This document shows, in pieces, positions 26,521 to 35,161 of a DNA stretch of 64,000 nucleotides. The first letter of the stretch is position 1. Each line of letters opens with the position of its first letter. A model generated the notes under the pieces. It worked only from the letters and a program-made list of their open reading frames with translations. It was not told the origin of the DNA and did no database searches. This stretch comes from an uncultured Clostridia bacterium (lineage in GTDB: Bacteria; Bacillota; Clostridia; Oscillospirales; Ruminococcaceae), in assembly GCA_946498095.1 (NCBI GenBank), contig CAMMMX010000013.1, positions 1 through 64,000 of the forward strand, in the 5' to 3' direction. Position numbers and translations under genes: made by a program.

Positions 26521-27775
26521 GCTTTTGGAGAACAACCGATTTTTGCTCATTCTTTCGCTGCTGATAGCGACCATCAGTTGGTTTGTACTGTCGGTAACGG
26601 TTTACCCCGAGGTAACGACGCATATTATGGACGTGCCGATTGAAATCAATCTGGAGAATACTGCCGCGGCCGAACAGGGATTGAGCGTTGTAGCGGGGGC
26701 AAACCAGACAACGAATGTCCGAATCAGCGGGAAACGCCAAGAGATCGGTTTGATTACCAAGGACGATATTCGTGCGGTCGCTTATGTTGCCGACGTGACA
26801 AAAGCAGGAGAGTACGAGTTGGAAGTGCGTTTCTCCAAAAATAATACGGCGATTCCCTTTGAGATCCTGACCAAAAGCGTGAAAATCAAAGCTACCTTTG
26901 ATCGTATTGTCACACGGACCTTAGAGGTGACCGCTGTGACAGATAAGCTGCGCGCTGCGGACGGATATCTGATGGAAAAACCGATCGCCACACCGGAAAG
27001 TGTTACAGTGACCGGACCGGAGCGTGAAATCGAGAAGATCGACCGCTGTGAGGTTCAATACCAGGAGGAGCAGGTCCTGACCGAGACGCAGACCTTTCCG
27101 GGAACATTGGTGATGTATGATGAGAACAACGCAGTCATTCCCAGTGACGGTTTTACATTGGATACCACGGAGTTCAGCATCTCCGTGCCAATTTACAAAC
27201 AACGGACGCTACCGCTGGAGGTGGAGTTCCGCAATGTGCCGTCAGGATTCCCAATGGAAGAGTTCAATCAGCTGTATAAACTTTCAGTGACAGAGCTGGA
27301 GGTGGAAGAGCCGAGCAATGTGATTTCACCGCTGGATTCGCTGACATTGGGTGTAGTTGATTTACGCTCCATGGATATCGGCACCAAGATGGTCTTCCCA
27401 ATAGAGCTCCAATCCGGTTATAAAGTGCTGGATGGGACGGAGGAGGTTACGCTGGAGTTGCCTGCGACTGGTTTGTCCAGTCGGTATTTCAGTGTTTCGG
27501 ATTTTACCATAACTAACAAACCCGCTGGCTATACGCTGGAGGTGAAGACGCAAAGCCTGCCTCAGGTGAAGATTGTAGGCCCGTCTGAGATTGTCGAGGC
27601 GCTGAGCCCGATGGATATTCTTGCTGAAGTGGATTTGACAGGTGTTACGGTTAATGCAGGCGCGTTTACTGCGCCGGTTCAAATATCGCTGCCGAATAAA
27701 GGCGCTGTTTGGGCGGTGGGCGATTATAGTGTGACGGTATCGGCGCAGGCTGTCCGTTCAGGAGAAAGCGAATGA
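26501..27775 (+). CDS. cdaR: CdaR, YbbR-domain regulator of CdaA
   Basis: This is an extracellular, membrane-anchored modulator of the diadenylate cyclase, 424 residues. One N-terminal transmembrane helix (about 13-33) is followed by four YbbR-type repeats of roughly 85-90 residues, each with a V-x-V-x-G/P turn such as VTVTGPEREI and VKIVGPSEIV. Start MKLNLNKLLENN overlaps cdaA by 20 bp, and the next gene overlaps its stop by 4 bp (ATGA). Translational coupling of all three is likely. Confidence 0.9.
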   Translation: MKLNLNKLLENNRFLLILSLLIATISWFVLSVTVYPEVTTHIMDVPIEINLENTAAAEQGLSVVAGANQTTNVRISGKRQEIGLITKDDIRAVAYVADVTKAGEYELEVRFSKNNTAIPFEILTKSVKIKATFDRIVTRTLEVTAVTDKLRAADGYLMEKPIATPESVTVTGPEREIEKIDRCEVQYQEEQVLTETQTFPGTLVMYDENNAVIPSDGFTLDTTEFSISVPIYKQRTLPLEVEFRNVPSGFPMEEFNQLYKLSVTELEVEEPSNVISPLDSLTLGVVDLRSMDIGTKMVFPIELQSGYKVLDGTEEVTLELPATGLSSRYFSVSDFTITNKPAGYTLEVKTQSLPQVKIVGPSEIVEALSPMDILAEVDLTGVTVNAGAFTAPVQISLPNKGAVWAVGDYSVTVSAQAVRSGESE

Positions 27776-29409
27776 GCGGAAAAAGTCAAAAGCCAACCTA
27801 CTGTGTTGTTGTGTCACAGATCCGTCTTCCGATTACGGCGCCAAAAGAAGAAGCGGTCGAGATCGCATTGCGGCGCCTGCGGGTTCCATCGACAGCATTG
27901 CATAGCGTGCATATCCATAAGGTATCGTTGGATGCCCGGAAGAGCCGGCAACAGCAGATTTCGTTTGTCTATTCTGTTTGGGTAGAGGTGGATCAAGGCT
28001 GGGAGCCCCCTCGGAAGGTGTTACAGCAACGGGATATCTCCATCCGACGTATAGGGCCTTTTGTACCGGTCATGGGAACAGAAAGGCATCAAGGACGTAT
28101 TTGCGTCGCCGGATTCGGTCCAGCGGGCATGTTTGCTGCCCTTTTGTTGGCGGAGTATGGTTATGAACCGCTGGTGCTGGAACGCGGCGCTAGCGTTGAA
28201 GAGCGGGTCAGCGCAGTGCAGCGCTTCTGGGAATATGGTCTATTGGACGAGCGGTCCAATGTGCAGTTCGGGGAAGGGGGCGCAGGAACCTTTTCCGACG
28301 GCAAATTAACGACACGGATCAAGGATCCGCTTTGTGATTATGTGCTGCAAAAGCTGTGCGAACATGGCGCGCCGCGGGAAATCTTATACCGCGCGAAACC
28401 CCATATTGGTACGGATTTATTGCGCGGTGTCGTCCAGTCAATCCGCCGGAAGATCGTCGCATTGGGCGGTGAGGTGCGTTTCCTGACACAGCTGGAAGAG
28501 ATCAGGCTACGACAAGGTGCGGTGTCAGGGGTAAAGGCAGGAAAAGCGGAGATCCCAGTCGATGCGCTGATTCTTGCCATCGGGCATAGTGCGAGGGACA
28601 CCTTCACATATCTGGCAGAGCAAGGTCTTCCGATGCAGCCAAAAGCTTTTTCGGTTGGCGTACGGATTGAGCATCTGCAATCGGATATCAATCAGGGGTT
28701 ATATGGCGATTTGGCTGGATATCCGATGTTACCGCCAGGGGAATATCAGCTTTCCCATCGTGATGCCTCCACAGGAACTCAGCGTGGCGTATATACCTTT
28801 TGTATGTGCCCGGGTGGATTTGTGGTTCCCTCCGCATCACAGCCAGACATGGTTGTGACCAATGGGATGAGCGAGTTTGCGCGTGACGGCGTTAATGCAA
28901 ACGCAGCGGTTGTTGTTTCGGTCCAGCCTGGCGATTTTGGAAGAAATCCGCTGGACGGTGTTCTGTTCCAGCAAGAGTTGGAGCGCCGGGCTTTTGTTCA
29001 GGGGGGAGGCACTTACCGTGCACCCTGTGTCCGAGTGGATGATTTTGTCAGCGGGAAAAATGTTCTACGGGTTGGGAAGGTTGTTCCCACTTATTCTTGT
29101 GGCGTTGTGCAAGGTGATTTTGACAACCTTTTCCCGTCTTTTGTCACGAAGATGCTGCGTACGGGCCTGCTTCGTTTTGACAGACAACTGCCGGGCTTTG
29201 CGGCTGGGGATGCATTGCTGACGGGCGTTGAGACGCGTACCTCTTCTCCATTGCGTATCATGAGAGGGGACACGCTGGAGTCACCGGCTGTACGTGGCCT
29301 GTATCCCTGTGGGGAAGGCGCAGGTTACGCGGGGGGGATCGTCAGCGCAGCAGTAGACGGCCTTCATTGTGCAGCGGCGGTTATGGCACGGTTTGCTCCG
29401 CTTGGATGA
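27772..29409 (+). CDS. FAD-dependent oxidoreductase (COG2509-type)
   Basis: This is a 545-residue cytoplasmic flavoprotein of unknown substrate. An N-terminal alpha/beta region (about 1-95) precedes a Rossmann FAD-binding motif GFGPAGMFAALLLAEYG (about 110-126). The segment FGEGGAGTFSDGKL is characteristic of this uncharacterised dehydrogenase family, and a C-terminal FAD contact is ending in GAGYAGGIVSAAVDG. These proteins are common beside cdaR/glmM in Clostridia, but no direct link to cyclic di-AMP is known to me. It overlaps cdaR by 4 bp and is followed by a clean terminator. Confidence 0.88.
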   Translation: MSGKSQKPTYCVVVSQIRLPITAPKEEAVEIALRRLRVPSTALHSVHIHKVSLDARKSRQQQISFVYSVWVEVDQGWEPPRKVLQQRDISIRRIGPFVPVMGTERHQGRICVAGFGPAGMFAALLLAEYGYEPLVLERGASVEERVSAVQRFWEYGLLDERSNVQFGEGGAGTFSDGKLTTRIKDPLCDYVLQKLCEHGAPREILYRAKPHIGTDLLRGVVQSIRRKIVALGGEVRFLTQLEEIRLRQGAVSGVKAGKAEIPVDALILAIGHSARDTFTYLAEQGLPMQPKAFSVGVRIEHLQSDINQGLYGDLAGYPMLPPGEYQLSHRDASTGTQRGVYTFCMCPGGFVVPSASQPDMVVTNGMSEFARDGVNANAAVVVSVQPGDFGRNPLDGVLFQQELERRAFVQGGGTYRAPCVRVDDFVSGKNVLRVGKVVPTYSCGVVQGDFDNLFPSFVTKMLRTGLLRFDRQLPGFAAGDALLTGVETRTSSPLRIMRGDTLESPAVRGLYPCGEGAGYAGGIVSAAVDGLHCAAAVMARFAPLG

Positions 29410-29456
29410 GACTTTTGACATATTATGTCACATTTGATGGAACAAATGCATAGGAT

Positions 29457-29484
29457 ATACCGGTAGGAGACTACCGGTATTTTT
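29457..29484 (+). terminator. intrinsic terminator of the cdaA operon
   Basis: A 10-bp perfect stem ATACCGGTAG/CTACCGGTAT has a GAGA tetraloop and is followed by TTTTATT. Confidence 0.9.
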
Positions 29485-29516
29485 ATTGATCGATAGAACG
29501 GATGGAGCAATGCATC

Positions 29517-30203
29517 ATGCGTTTAGGAGCTATGATATATAACAACTCGGAAATGATCGGGTATGAATGTGCGCGTTTTTTAGAACGTCCTGGCCTGCGT
29601 CCAGAGTTGACAGTTGTTGGCGGGAGATGTGTCGTTGGGCTATTGGCATATCGGAGCGGGATCATGTCTCGGACGTTTTATCGAGCGTTCCAAAAAGGAG
29701 GCGCGCGGGTAACACGTCTGTTGCTGGATACGCTTCAGCCGGAACAGGTACAATCGTTGATGCGGGAAGTTGCGGTATGCTGCCTCGATCTTGTAGATGG
29801 AAAGACAGTCTTCTTCACCAATGCGATTTCTATTCATACAGAGGAGGCCAGAACGGTTCATACGTCGCGGGAAGAGTTGGGTGTGGCGTTACAGGCGGTT
29901 AGGCAGCTTCGGGCCGGGGAGGTGCCTTGTTCGTTCGAAGGAACACTATTATGCGGGCTTTGTGGAGCAAACAGCGGGACCATGCGGGTAGAAAACATGT
30001 TACTTCCACTGGGGGCCTGCGGAATCAAACGGACTATCTGCTTTCTTCCACGGAAGCAGGATGCGGATGTACCGCAATTTTGTCCAGATGGTCTTTTGTG
30101 TTATCCTGTGTTACCGGAAAAAGCCGATCGTAAACACGTAGCCGATCAGTTGGACGCTCTCTATGACAGGCTTTTGCAGGATATTTATATACCTGCTCGA
30201 TAA
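29517..30203 (+). CDS. hypothetical protein
   Basis: No family was recognised. The soluble protein of 228 residues has several cysteines (CCLDL, LLCGLCG) but no regular metal-binding spacing. No signal peptide or membrane helix is clear. The ATG at 29517 has GGAG 9 nt upstream; an ATG at 29502 lacks one. It stands alone after a terminator, with no clear promoter, and is followed by 330 bp without a gene. Codon use looks like the neighbourhood, so it is probably a native gene. Confidence 0.55.
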   Translation: MRLGAMIYNNSEMIGYECARFLERPGLRPELTVVGGRCVVGLLAYRSGIMSRTFYRAFQKGGARVTRLLLDTLQPEQVQSLMREVAVCCLDLVDGKTVFFTNAISIHTEEARTVHTSREELGVALQAVRQLRAGEVPCSFEGTLLCGLCGANSGTMRVENMLLPLGACGIKRTICFLPRKQDADVPQFCPDGLLCYPVLPEKADRKHVADQLDALYDRLLQDIYIPAR

Positions 30204-30531
30204 AGCCAGCCTGTCTGGGAGAGTGCGGCTTCATAGCAGCGGAATATTGTCCCAACTCCGATAAGCTAGAAAGGATACGCTTTACAGGGGGGATCAATCC
30301 GGTGCGTGGTGGAAGTACGATGATATACAGCTTTGTGGAATTGATTTCCCGCCCGTTAAATCTTGAAGAGGGAGAGAAAATAGAAGGTGCTTGCCTTGCA
30401 AATTGCATCTAAGGGACATGGAAAAAACAGGAAACCCCGGCTAATGGATAGAAAATCAACTGCCCGTAGTTTGCCATGTTTCCCAAAGAAGGCGTCCATG
30501 ATTCGGTTCTGATTTGGTAAGCAACAGAGAT
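30204..30531. other. intergenic, nothing recognised
   Basis: This lies between the hypothetical gene and the convergent exporter operon. No hairpin with T-tract or open frame with a binding site was found. Confidence 0.4.
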
Positions 30532-32103
30532 TTATGCACGCAGCCGGAAAGTTTGAGGTGCGAACTTGTAAATTAGTATGCATGCAACGATACAATACAG
30601 CGTACAAAATACAATGCACAGGAGACCAAATATCAACGTAGGCAACCGAAGCTGCATCATACAGAAACATACCAGATAAGTGATGGACAGTACCAGGCGG
30701 TAGGTACCGCTTTTCATCTCTGTTCCTGCGTTGTAGGGCTGCAGCAGATAATATATGGTTAAATAGTGTACCGAGAAAAAGACACTCAAGGACAAGATGG
30801 AAACAAACAGTACCGCATATTGGATCGGCTGGTCCGTTCCACCGGAGGCGTACAGGAGGACTGCCAGTCCCGCGCCGATGACAATTGCAGGAAGAAGGTT
30901 TATCTTGATGATCTCCCGCAAACGGATACGGAACAGTTTTAACACCATATCCGGCTGTTTAAAAAAAGGATAGGTCAAAAGGCTATGGTCGCAGTTCATA
31001 AACAGCGCGCGAGTAAAGCCGGTACCCCGGTTGATGGCATACATAATAAACACAAAGTAGGGCAAGAAAGTCATCAGGAGCTCGTTGGTCCCTTTCTTGA
31101 TTTCCGGCGCCAGGAAAAAGGACAGCAGAATACCGAATAGACACAACAGACAGGCACCTGCGATCCGTTTGGAGGATTTCCATAGGATTTTTTGATGCCG
31201 TTTAATAAAAAGCTCATTGAGATATTCAAATCCCTTGCGCTTACTAGTGATACCGGTATCGGCGGATATCACCTTTTGGCTTTGCTGTACGGAGAGCTGA
31301 ACGACGTTATCCATCTGGTTTGTGATTTGAGAAAGGAGCTGCTGGTTGACTTCCCGATAACTTTGGAAATGAGTCATTTTCCAAAATCCCACCGCCCCAG
31401 CGGGAATCCATGCCATGATCAGTCCGGCGGAAACGGGGACGGGGATCATAATTCCTACAGCCGGCAGTCCATAAGCTGCCGCTAAAAGGAGCCCAATCCA
31501 CAGCCACTGATATTTTCCCAGACGATTTTCATTATATACCATTCCACTTCTCTCATATTTCCAAAGTGAAGATGCGGCTACTGCTGCTTTCAATCCGGCA
31601 ATCGAAAAGGGAATCAGCAAGCAGAGCCATAAGGGGAGACCTTTCTCTAATCCAAACCAAAGTGTGAAGGGAAGAAAACCGATGACGAGCTTACTCATTG
31701 CGTAGATGTAATTGGTCAGCGTATACGCCCGCGCATTCATGCGAAGCAGAATCACCGCGTAGTATTTGTCGCGAGTTGGCTGAAAGAGGCTCGTGTTGGT
31801 AAACGCGCCGGCGATAGTCAGAAACAGCAGGATATGCAGAAACAACTGATCAGCTGGGACCTGTTGATACAGATAGCCGATCCCGATAATCATTGTTAGG
31901 AAATACAGAAATTTTCCTATAAAAGCAGAGACGACTTCCCATAATACGGATAAGACGTTCGCGAACAGTTTCAGCCCGCGTACCTGATACAGCTTTTCTG
32001 GCAAACACCTTTTAATGAGGGGGATCTGCTTGAATGAATAAAGAATACTGTTGACCCGGTAGGTATTTTTTAGATCAAAGGAAATCCGGAGCGTTTTATT
32101 CAT
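30532..32103 (-). CDS. ABC exporter membrane protein
   Basis: This is the membrane partner of the ATPase encoded just upstream; substrate unknown. The 523 residues include about twelve hydrophobic segments in two groups (about 65-260 and 310-520), separated by a charged cytoplasmic stretch with coiled-coil character. No extracytoplasmic binding domain was found. The ATG at 32103 lies inside the end of the ATPase gene, with GGAGGAG five bases upstream, so translation is coupled. In-frame starts further upstream lie within the ATPase gene and are discarded. Such two-gene exporters often handle peptides or antibiotics, but nothing here fixes that. Confidence 0.8.
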   Translation of the reverse strand: MNKTLRISFDLKNTYRVNSILYSFKQIPLIKRCLPEKLYQVRGLKLFANVLSVLWEVVSAFIGKFLYFLTMIIGIGYLYQQVPADQLFLHILLFLTIAGAFTNTSLFQPTRDKYYAVILLRMNARAYTLTNYIYAMSKLVIGFLPFTLWFGLEKGLPLWLCLLIPFSIAGLKAAVAASSLWKYERSGMVYNENRLGKYQWLWIGLLLAAAYGLPAVGIMIPVPVSAGLIMAWIPAGAVGFWKMTHFQSYREVNQQLLSQITNQMDNVVQLSVQQSQKVISADTGITSKRKGFEYLNELFIKRHQKILWKSSKRIAGACLLCLFGILLSFFLAPEIKKGTNELLMTFLPYFVFIMYAINRGTGFTRALFMNCDHSLLTYPFFKQPDMVLKLFRIRLREIIKINLLPAIVIGAGLAVLLYASGGTDQPIQYAVLFVSILSLSVFFSVHYLTIYYLLQPYNAGTEMKSGTYRLVLSITYLVCFCMMQLRLPTLIFGLLCIVFCTLYCIVACILIYKFAPQTFRLRA

Positions 32104-32803
32104 GGCTCTCCTCCCGCAATGCTGAGATGATTTTGTCTTTAAATTCGCGATTGTCCAAATTGGATTTGTCCACTGCTTCCAGTTCTCCATGGTTCAAAAG
32201 GACGATTTCATCGCACAAGTCCAGCGCGAGGTCCATAATATGGGTAGAAAAAATTGTAATACGTCCTTCTTTGAGGGAACGAAGGATCTGCTTTATTTCT
32301 TCTGCCACGACTACGTCGAGGGAGGTGAGTGGTTCGTCCAGCAGGAGTAGGCTAGGCCGGGCAATGATGCTGATCAGCATCTGCATTTTATTTTTCATAC
32401 CGTGGGAGTAGTCTTTTAGCAGCTTGTCCCTGTCCTGCGGATCGATGTGCATATCGTCGAAATATGCGTCAATAGATTTTATATCATCCATGTTATCCGC
32501 GTTAATATCAAGGAAAAACTTTAAAAACTCCCGTGCGGTTAGAAATTCGGGTACTGTCGGGGTAGAAAGGACGTATCCGATGTCCTCCGCTTTTAGCGCT
32601 CTCTGTTTCCCGTTTTCCTCTAGCCAGAAGGTGCCGCCGTCTGCTTTGATATCACGGTTAAGACAATTAAATAAGGTGGTCTTACCTGCGCCGTTTCGCC
32701 CCAGTAGTCCGTAAATTTTTCCGCTTTCAAAAGTAAAGCTTATGTCCTGAAGGACTTTCTTCTTTTCATAATGTTTGGATAGGTGATCAATAATAAATTT
32801 CAT
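32096..32803 (-). CDS. ABC transporter ATP-binding protein
   Basis: This is a single-domain ATPase of 235 residues that drives the exporter encoded next. Walker A is GRNGAGKTTLF (about 35-45). The signature is unusual, SHGMKNKMQM, in place of LSGGQ. Walker B is LLLLDEPLTSLD (about 151-162), with the switch His in IFSTHIMD. The altered signature is typical of the clostridial multidrug/bacteriocin exporter subfamily. AGAAGGAG lies 6 nt before the ATG. A promoter with long leader is at 32982-33009. Confidence 0.92.
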   Translation of the reverse strand: MKFIIDHLSKHYEKKKVLQDISFTFESGKIYGLLGRNGAGKTTLFNCLNRDIKADGGTFWLEENGKQRALKAEDIGYVLSTPTVPEFLTAREFLKFFLDINADNMDDIKSIDAYFDDMHIDPQDRDKLLKDYSHGMKNKMQMLISIIARPSLLLLDEPLTSLDVVVAEEIKQILRSLKEGRITIFSTHIMDLALDLCDEIVLLNHGELEAVDKSNLDNREFKDKIISALREESHE

Positions 32804-32815
32804 GTGCAGCTCCTT

Positions 32816-32935
32816 CTATTTTTTGCAAGTCTTGTATATTGACAACAACATCATAGATAGTGGTAGAAGTCTTACTATCCCATCGGTCGTATGTATGTTT
32901 TGCACCAAATACGAGATTCGTTTTTCTTCCATCAT
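32816..32935 (-). CDS. possible 39-residue upstream ORF of the exporter operon
   Basis: This frame of 39 codons sits in the exporter leader, between its promoter and the ATPase, with its stop 12 bp before the ATPase start. It begins MMEEKRIS and has a hydrophobic stretch near the end (LLPLSMMLLSIY). The ribosome binding site is poor. It may be a leader peptide or chance. Confidence 0.25.
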   Translation of the reverse strand: MMEEKRISYLVQNIHTTDGIVRLLPLSMMLLSIYKTCKK

Positions 32936-32981
32936 CGCCTGTTTAAGTGTAGTGAAAGGAAAACTTGTTGCCTGTAACTTC

Positions 32982-33009
32982 ATTATACACAGGGGTGAGA
33001 AAATATCAA
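32982..33009 (-). promoter_or_regulatory. sigma-A promoter of the exporter operon
   Basis: Read leftward: -35 TTGATA (33004-33009), 16-bp spacer, -10 TATAAT (32982-32987). It predicts a leader of about 170 nt. Confidence 0.65.
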
Positions 33010-33406
33010 GTAAACTTTACGTAAGAACGTCATGAAAATATTTTTCATAGTTCGTTTCAGTAAGGAAACGCGCCTGAACAGTGCCTATTTTGGCTGACTG
33101 GTTTGTTGGCATTGGTATCAAAACACAGTGTTGACAGGGAATATGATTCGGAATGCGATTTTGTCAATTGTCAGACAAGCTTGATACGCAAAAATGCTTT
33201 GAAGATCAGGAAGTTAGAGGTCTACTAGGATTTAAAGAGCATTAAATGGAAAAATTTAATGCTTCTCAGTGGTAATATTGATCCAATCCTTGACAGCATG
33301 AATGATATATGAGTGCTTTTTCTCAGAAGGAATGATAAAATGGAATAATCTTACCTATTTGATCCAGAATAGTATCAAAGTAACAAGTATTATGGATGGT
33401 GTGGTT
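33010..33406. other. intergenic region with AT-rich hairpin
   Basis: A 10-bp hairpin (33238-33247 with 33254-33263) has a 6-nt loop. It has no T-tract on either side, so a terminator is unlikely. No gene was recognised. Confidence 0.4.
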
Positions 33407-33991
33407 ATGATTGGGATCGTTTTGTATGGGGATAGAAAAGAACCGGCCTTTCTCAAATTTGAAAAAAGAATCAGACAGGTTCTCGCGGAACGATACCACA
33501 TGATCAGCATTTCACAAAAGGATAGCGCGCTTTCCTCTGTTTGCATGGAAGGTAAAGCTTCCTCTCCAGAGCTGGTGGTAATTGCGTTGCCCAATCATGT
33601 AACGTTGCAAAAGCTTATTCTGGAAAAGGGCGTTATCATTTGCTGGAAAGGACAGGTTCCAACGATACAAAAGATCGAGGGGAATCTGGTTTGTATTGTC
33701 AGCCAGGATAGCGAGGAGAGTTGCGCCGCCACGTTGAAAGATTATGATATCCCTGTCATTTCCTGTGGGATGTCTCAAAAAGCGACACTAACTTTTTCCA
33801 GTAGAAACGAGGAGCAATGTATGGTATCACTGCAAAGGAATATTCAGCGGCTGGACGGCGGTATAACCGAAGCGATGGAATTTGCCATTCCTACAGGCGG
33901 ACAAGACGACTATACCACTTTGGCTATCTGTGCATTAGCCCTTTTATTGGAAAAAAAAGACATGGTTTCTAGTGAAAATTACCAAGGATAA
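33407..33991 (+). CDS. conserved-looking hypothetical protein
   Basis: This 194-residue protein opens with a hydrophobic strand and YGDRKE, and contains ISCGMSQKATLTFSS followed by VSLQRNIQRLDGG and DDYTTLAICALALL. The middle segment reminds me of a Mur-ligase-related clostridial family, but no ATP-binding loop is seen, so no function is given. The start is uncertain: the ATG at 33407 is preferred because it opens the conserved part, while in-frame ATGs at 33302, 33332 and 33392 exist. The gene ends just before the spore-protein promoter. Confidence 0.55.
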   Translation: MIGIVLYGDRKEPAFLKFEKRIRQVLAERYHMISISQKDSALSSVCMEGKASSPELVVIALPNHVTLQKLILEKGVIICWKGQVPTIQKIEGNLVCIVSQDSEESCAATLKDYDIPVISCGMSQKATLTFSSRNEEQCMVSLQRNIQRLDGGITEAMEFAIPTGGQDDYTTLAICALALLLEKKDMVSSENYQG

Positions 33992-34014
33992 TTCAAACTT
34001 GCAGAATCATAATA
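33986..34014 (+). promoter_or_regulatory. sigma-G-like promoter of the spore protein gene
   Basis: -10 CATAATA (34008-34014) fits the sigma-G CATWHTA pattern exactly. GGATA (33986-33990), 17 bp upstream, matches four of five bases of the -35. It is placed suitably for the gene at 34078. Confidence 0.6.
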
Positions 34015-34077
34015 ATAAAGCAAACGCAATATCAACGAATAAACAACACAGAAAAAAAGATTGAGGAGTGTAAGATT

Positions 34078-34272
34078 ATGTCTAACAACAACAAAATCGT
34101 AGTTCCCCAAGCTCGTGAAGCTATGGATCGTTTCAAAATGGAAGCTGCTAACGAAGTTGGCGTGAACCTGAAGCAGGGTTATAATGGTGACCTGACCTCT
34201 AAGCAGGCAGGCAGCATCGGCGGACAGATGGTTAAAAAGATGATCGAGTCTTATGAGAACTCTGTGAAATAA
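34078..34272 (+). CDS. small acid-soluble spore protein, alpha/beta type
   Basis: It binds and protects DNA in the dormant spore and is degraded at germination to supply amino acids. The 64-residue protein has the family core MEAANEVGVNLKQGYNGDLT and the second conserved block SIGGQMVKKMIE. The germination-protease cleavage region is MEAANEVGV, close to the usual E-(I/F)-A-x-E motif. GAGGAG lies 9 nt before the ATG. It is a single gene with a sigma-G-like promoter and a strong terminator. It shows that the organism belongs to a spore-forming lineage. Confidence 0.95.
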   Translation: MSNNNKIVVPQAREAMDRFKMEAANEVGVNLKQGYNGDLTSKQAGSIGGQMVKKMIESYENSVK

Positions 34273-34300
34273 CACGGGTTTCCGCCAGGATAAAAAGATC

Positions 34301-34336
34301 AGAAGAGGCGTCCGGATTTCTCCGGACGCCTCTTCT
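34301..34336 (+). terminator. intrinsic terminator after spore protein gene
   Basis: A 16-bp perfect stem (34301-34316 with 34321-34336) has a TTTC tetraloop; the right arm is T/C-rich. It may serve both directions. Confidence 0.85.
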
Positions 34337-34384
34337 TACATTCTAATGCTGGAGGAACATTACTGTGGTAGGACGCTCTGTTTG

Positions 34385-34528
34385 TTATACGCGTGCTGTA
34401 AATTCAGACTGCGGCAAAGAGCCAAGATTTAAGGCGGAATCCGGCTGTATGGTCATAAACAAAGCCGCCGTCAAAACGAACAACAGGAATAAAGCGGAAC
34501 AAATGTAGATAGCCAGTTTCCTTCTCAA
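34385..34528 (-). CDS. 47-residue single-span membrane peptide
   Basis: No function is known. The frame starts at TTG (34528) with GGGAGGGG six bases upstream and encodes RRKLAIYI, a hydrophobic helix of about 20 residues and a short polar tail ending SEFTARV. A near-consensus promoter is correctly placed 42 bp upstream. The N-terminal Arg-Arg-Lys followed by a helix fits a signal-anchored peptide or a small secreted peptide. It is too short for ordinary gene finding. The next gene on the left is convergent, so this is a monocistronic gene ending near the shared terminator. Confidence 0.6.
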   Translation of the reverse strand: MRRKLAIYICSALFLLFVLTAALFMTIQPDSALNLGSLPQSEFTARV

Positions 34529-34569
34529 TTTTAACCCCTCCCATGAAGTGGAACGTTGTTTATATTCAT

Positions 34570-34598
34570 AGTATAAGACATTGCTAAAAGAAGGTCAA
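34570..34598 (-). promoter_or_regulatory. sigma-A promoter of the 47-residue peptide gene
   Basis: Read leftward: -35 TTGACC (34593-34598), 17-bp spacer, -10 TATACT (34570-34575). Confidence 0.75.
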
Positions 34599-35115
34599 TC
34601 ATTTTAAAATACAATACGTTTACATACACATTACAAATGTTGTAACTATAGTAACAATTTATACAAAAAACGCAGATTATCTCGATAGAGGGAAATTCAA
34701 GCAGAGAAAAGGATTGCTTGGAAGGAATGGAACGATTTTCGCCATTTGCCGTATACACGAGAAAGGGGAATCGGTATACAAACAAAAAAGATTGAATAGG
34801 GAGGGGCGTTTGCTGTTCAGTTCGTTTTTAGGATACTACTTTTTTGGTCGTTAGAGAACTGTCGCCTGATGTATACGCGGTTCTAATAGCGGGGAGCAGT
34901 CTTCTCCTTGCTGCTGTGTGGATGATACATGAGATCCGAGGCGGATGGAGGAACGGGAAGAGTAACGTTTCACGTTTTGTCCTTTCAATTTGTATGAACT
35001 GTTTTGTCTAAATGATCTCCTCGGTGCCAATTTTATCATGAAACAGGCATGCTCATTTTACCACCACGGGATCCAATGATGCAGAATGAAGTAAGGGAGC
35101 AATTCATCCATAAAA
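34599..35115. other. intergenic region, no gene supported
   Basis: The left part is AT-rich and the right part mixed. Short reverse-strand frames exist at 34531-34785 and 34851-35039, but they have no ribosome binding site or recognisable sequence. A TGGCACCG on the minus strand near 35025 resembles a T-box core but lacks the rest. Confidence 0.4.
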
Positions 35116-35145
35116 AAACGGGGCCACCAAATGGTAGCTCCGTTT
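35116..35145 (-). terminator. intrinsic terminator of the shikimate operon
   Basis: Read leftward, a 14-position stem with one mismatch (35145-35132 with 35129-35116) is followed by seven T residues. It starts 16 bp after the DUF4364 stop. Confidence 0.8.
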
Positions 35146-35161
35146 AACAACTTTGAGTTTC

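Noticed and set aside
34851-35039. 62-residue reverse-strand ORF with a TGGCACCG T-box-like word
   Set aside because: No ribosome binding site, odd composition, no terminator after the motif and no target gene in the right position.
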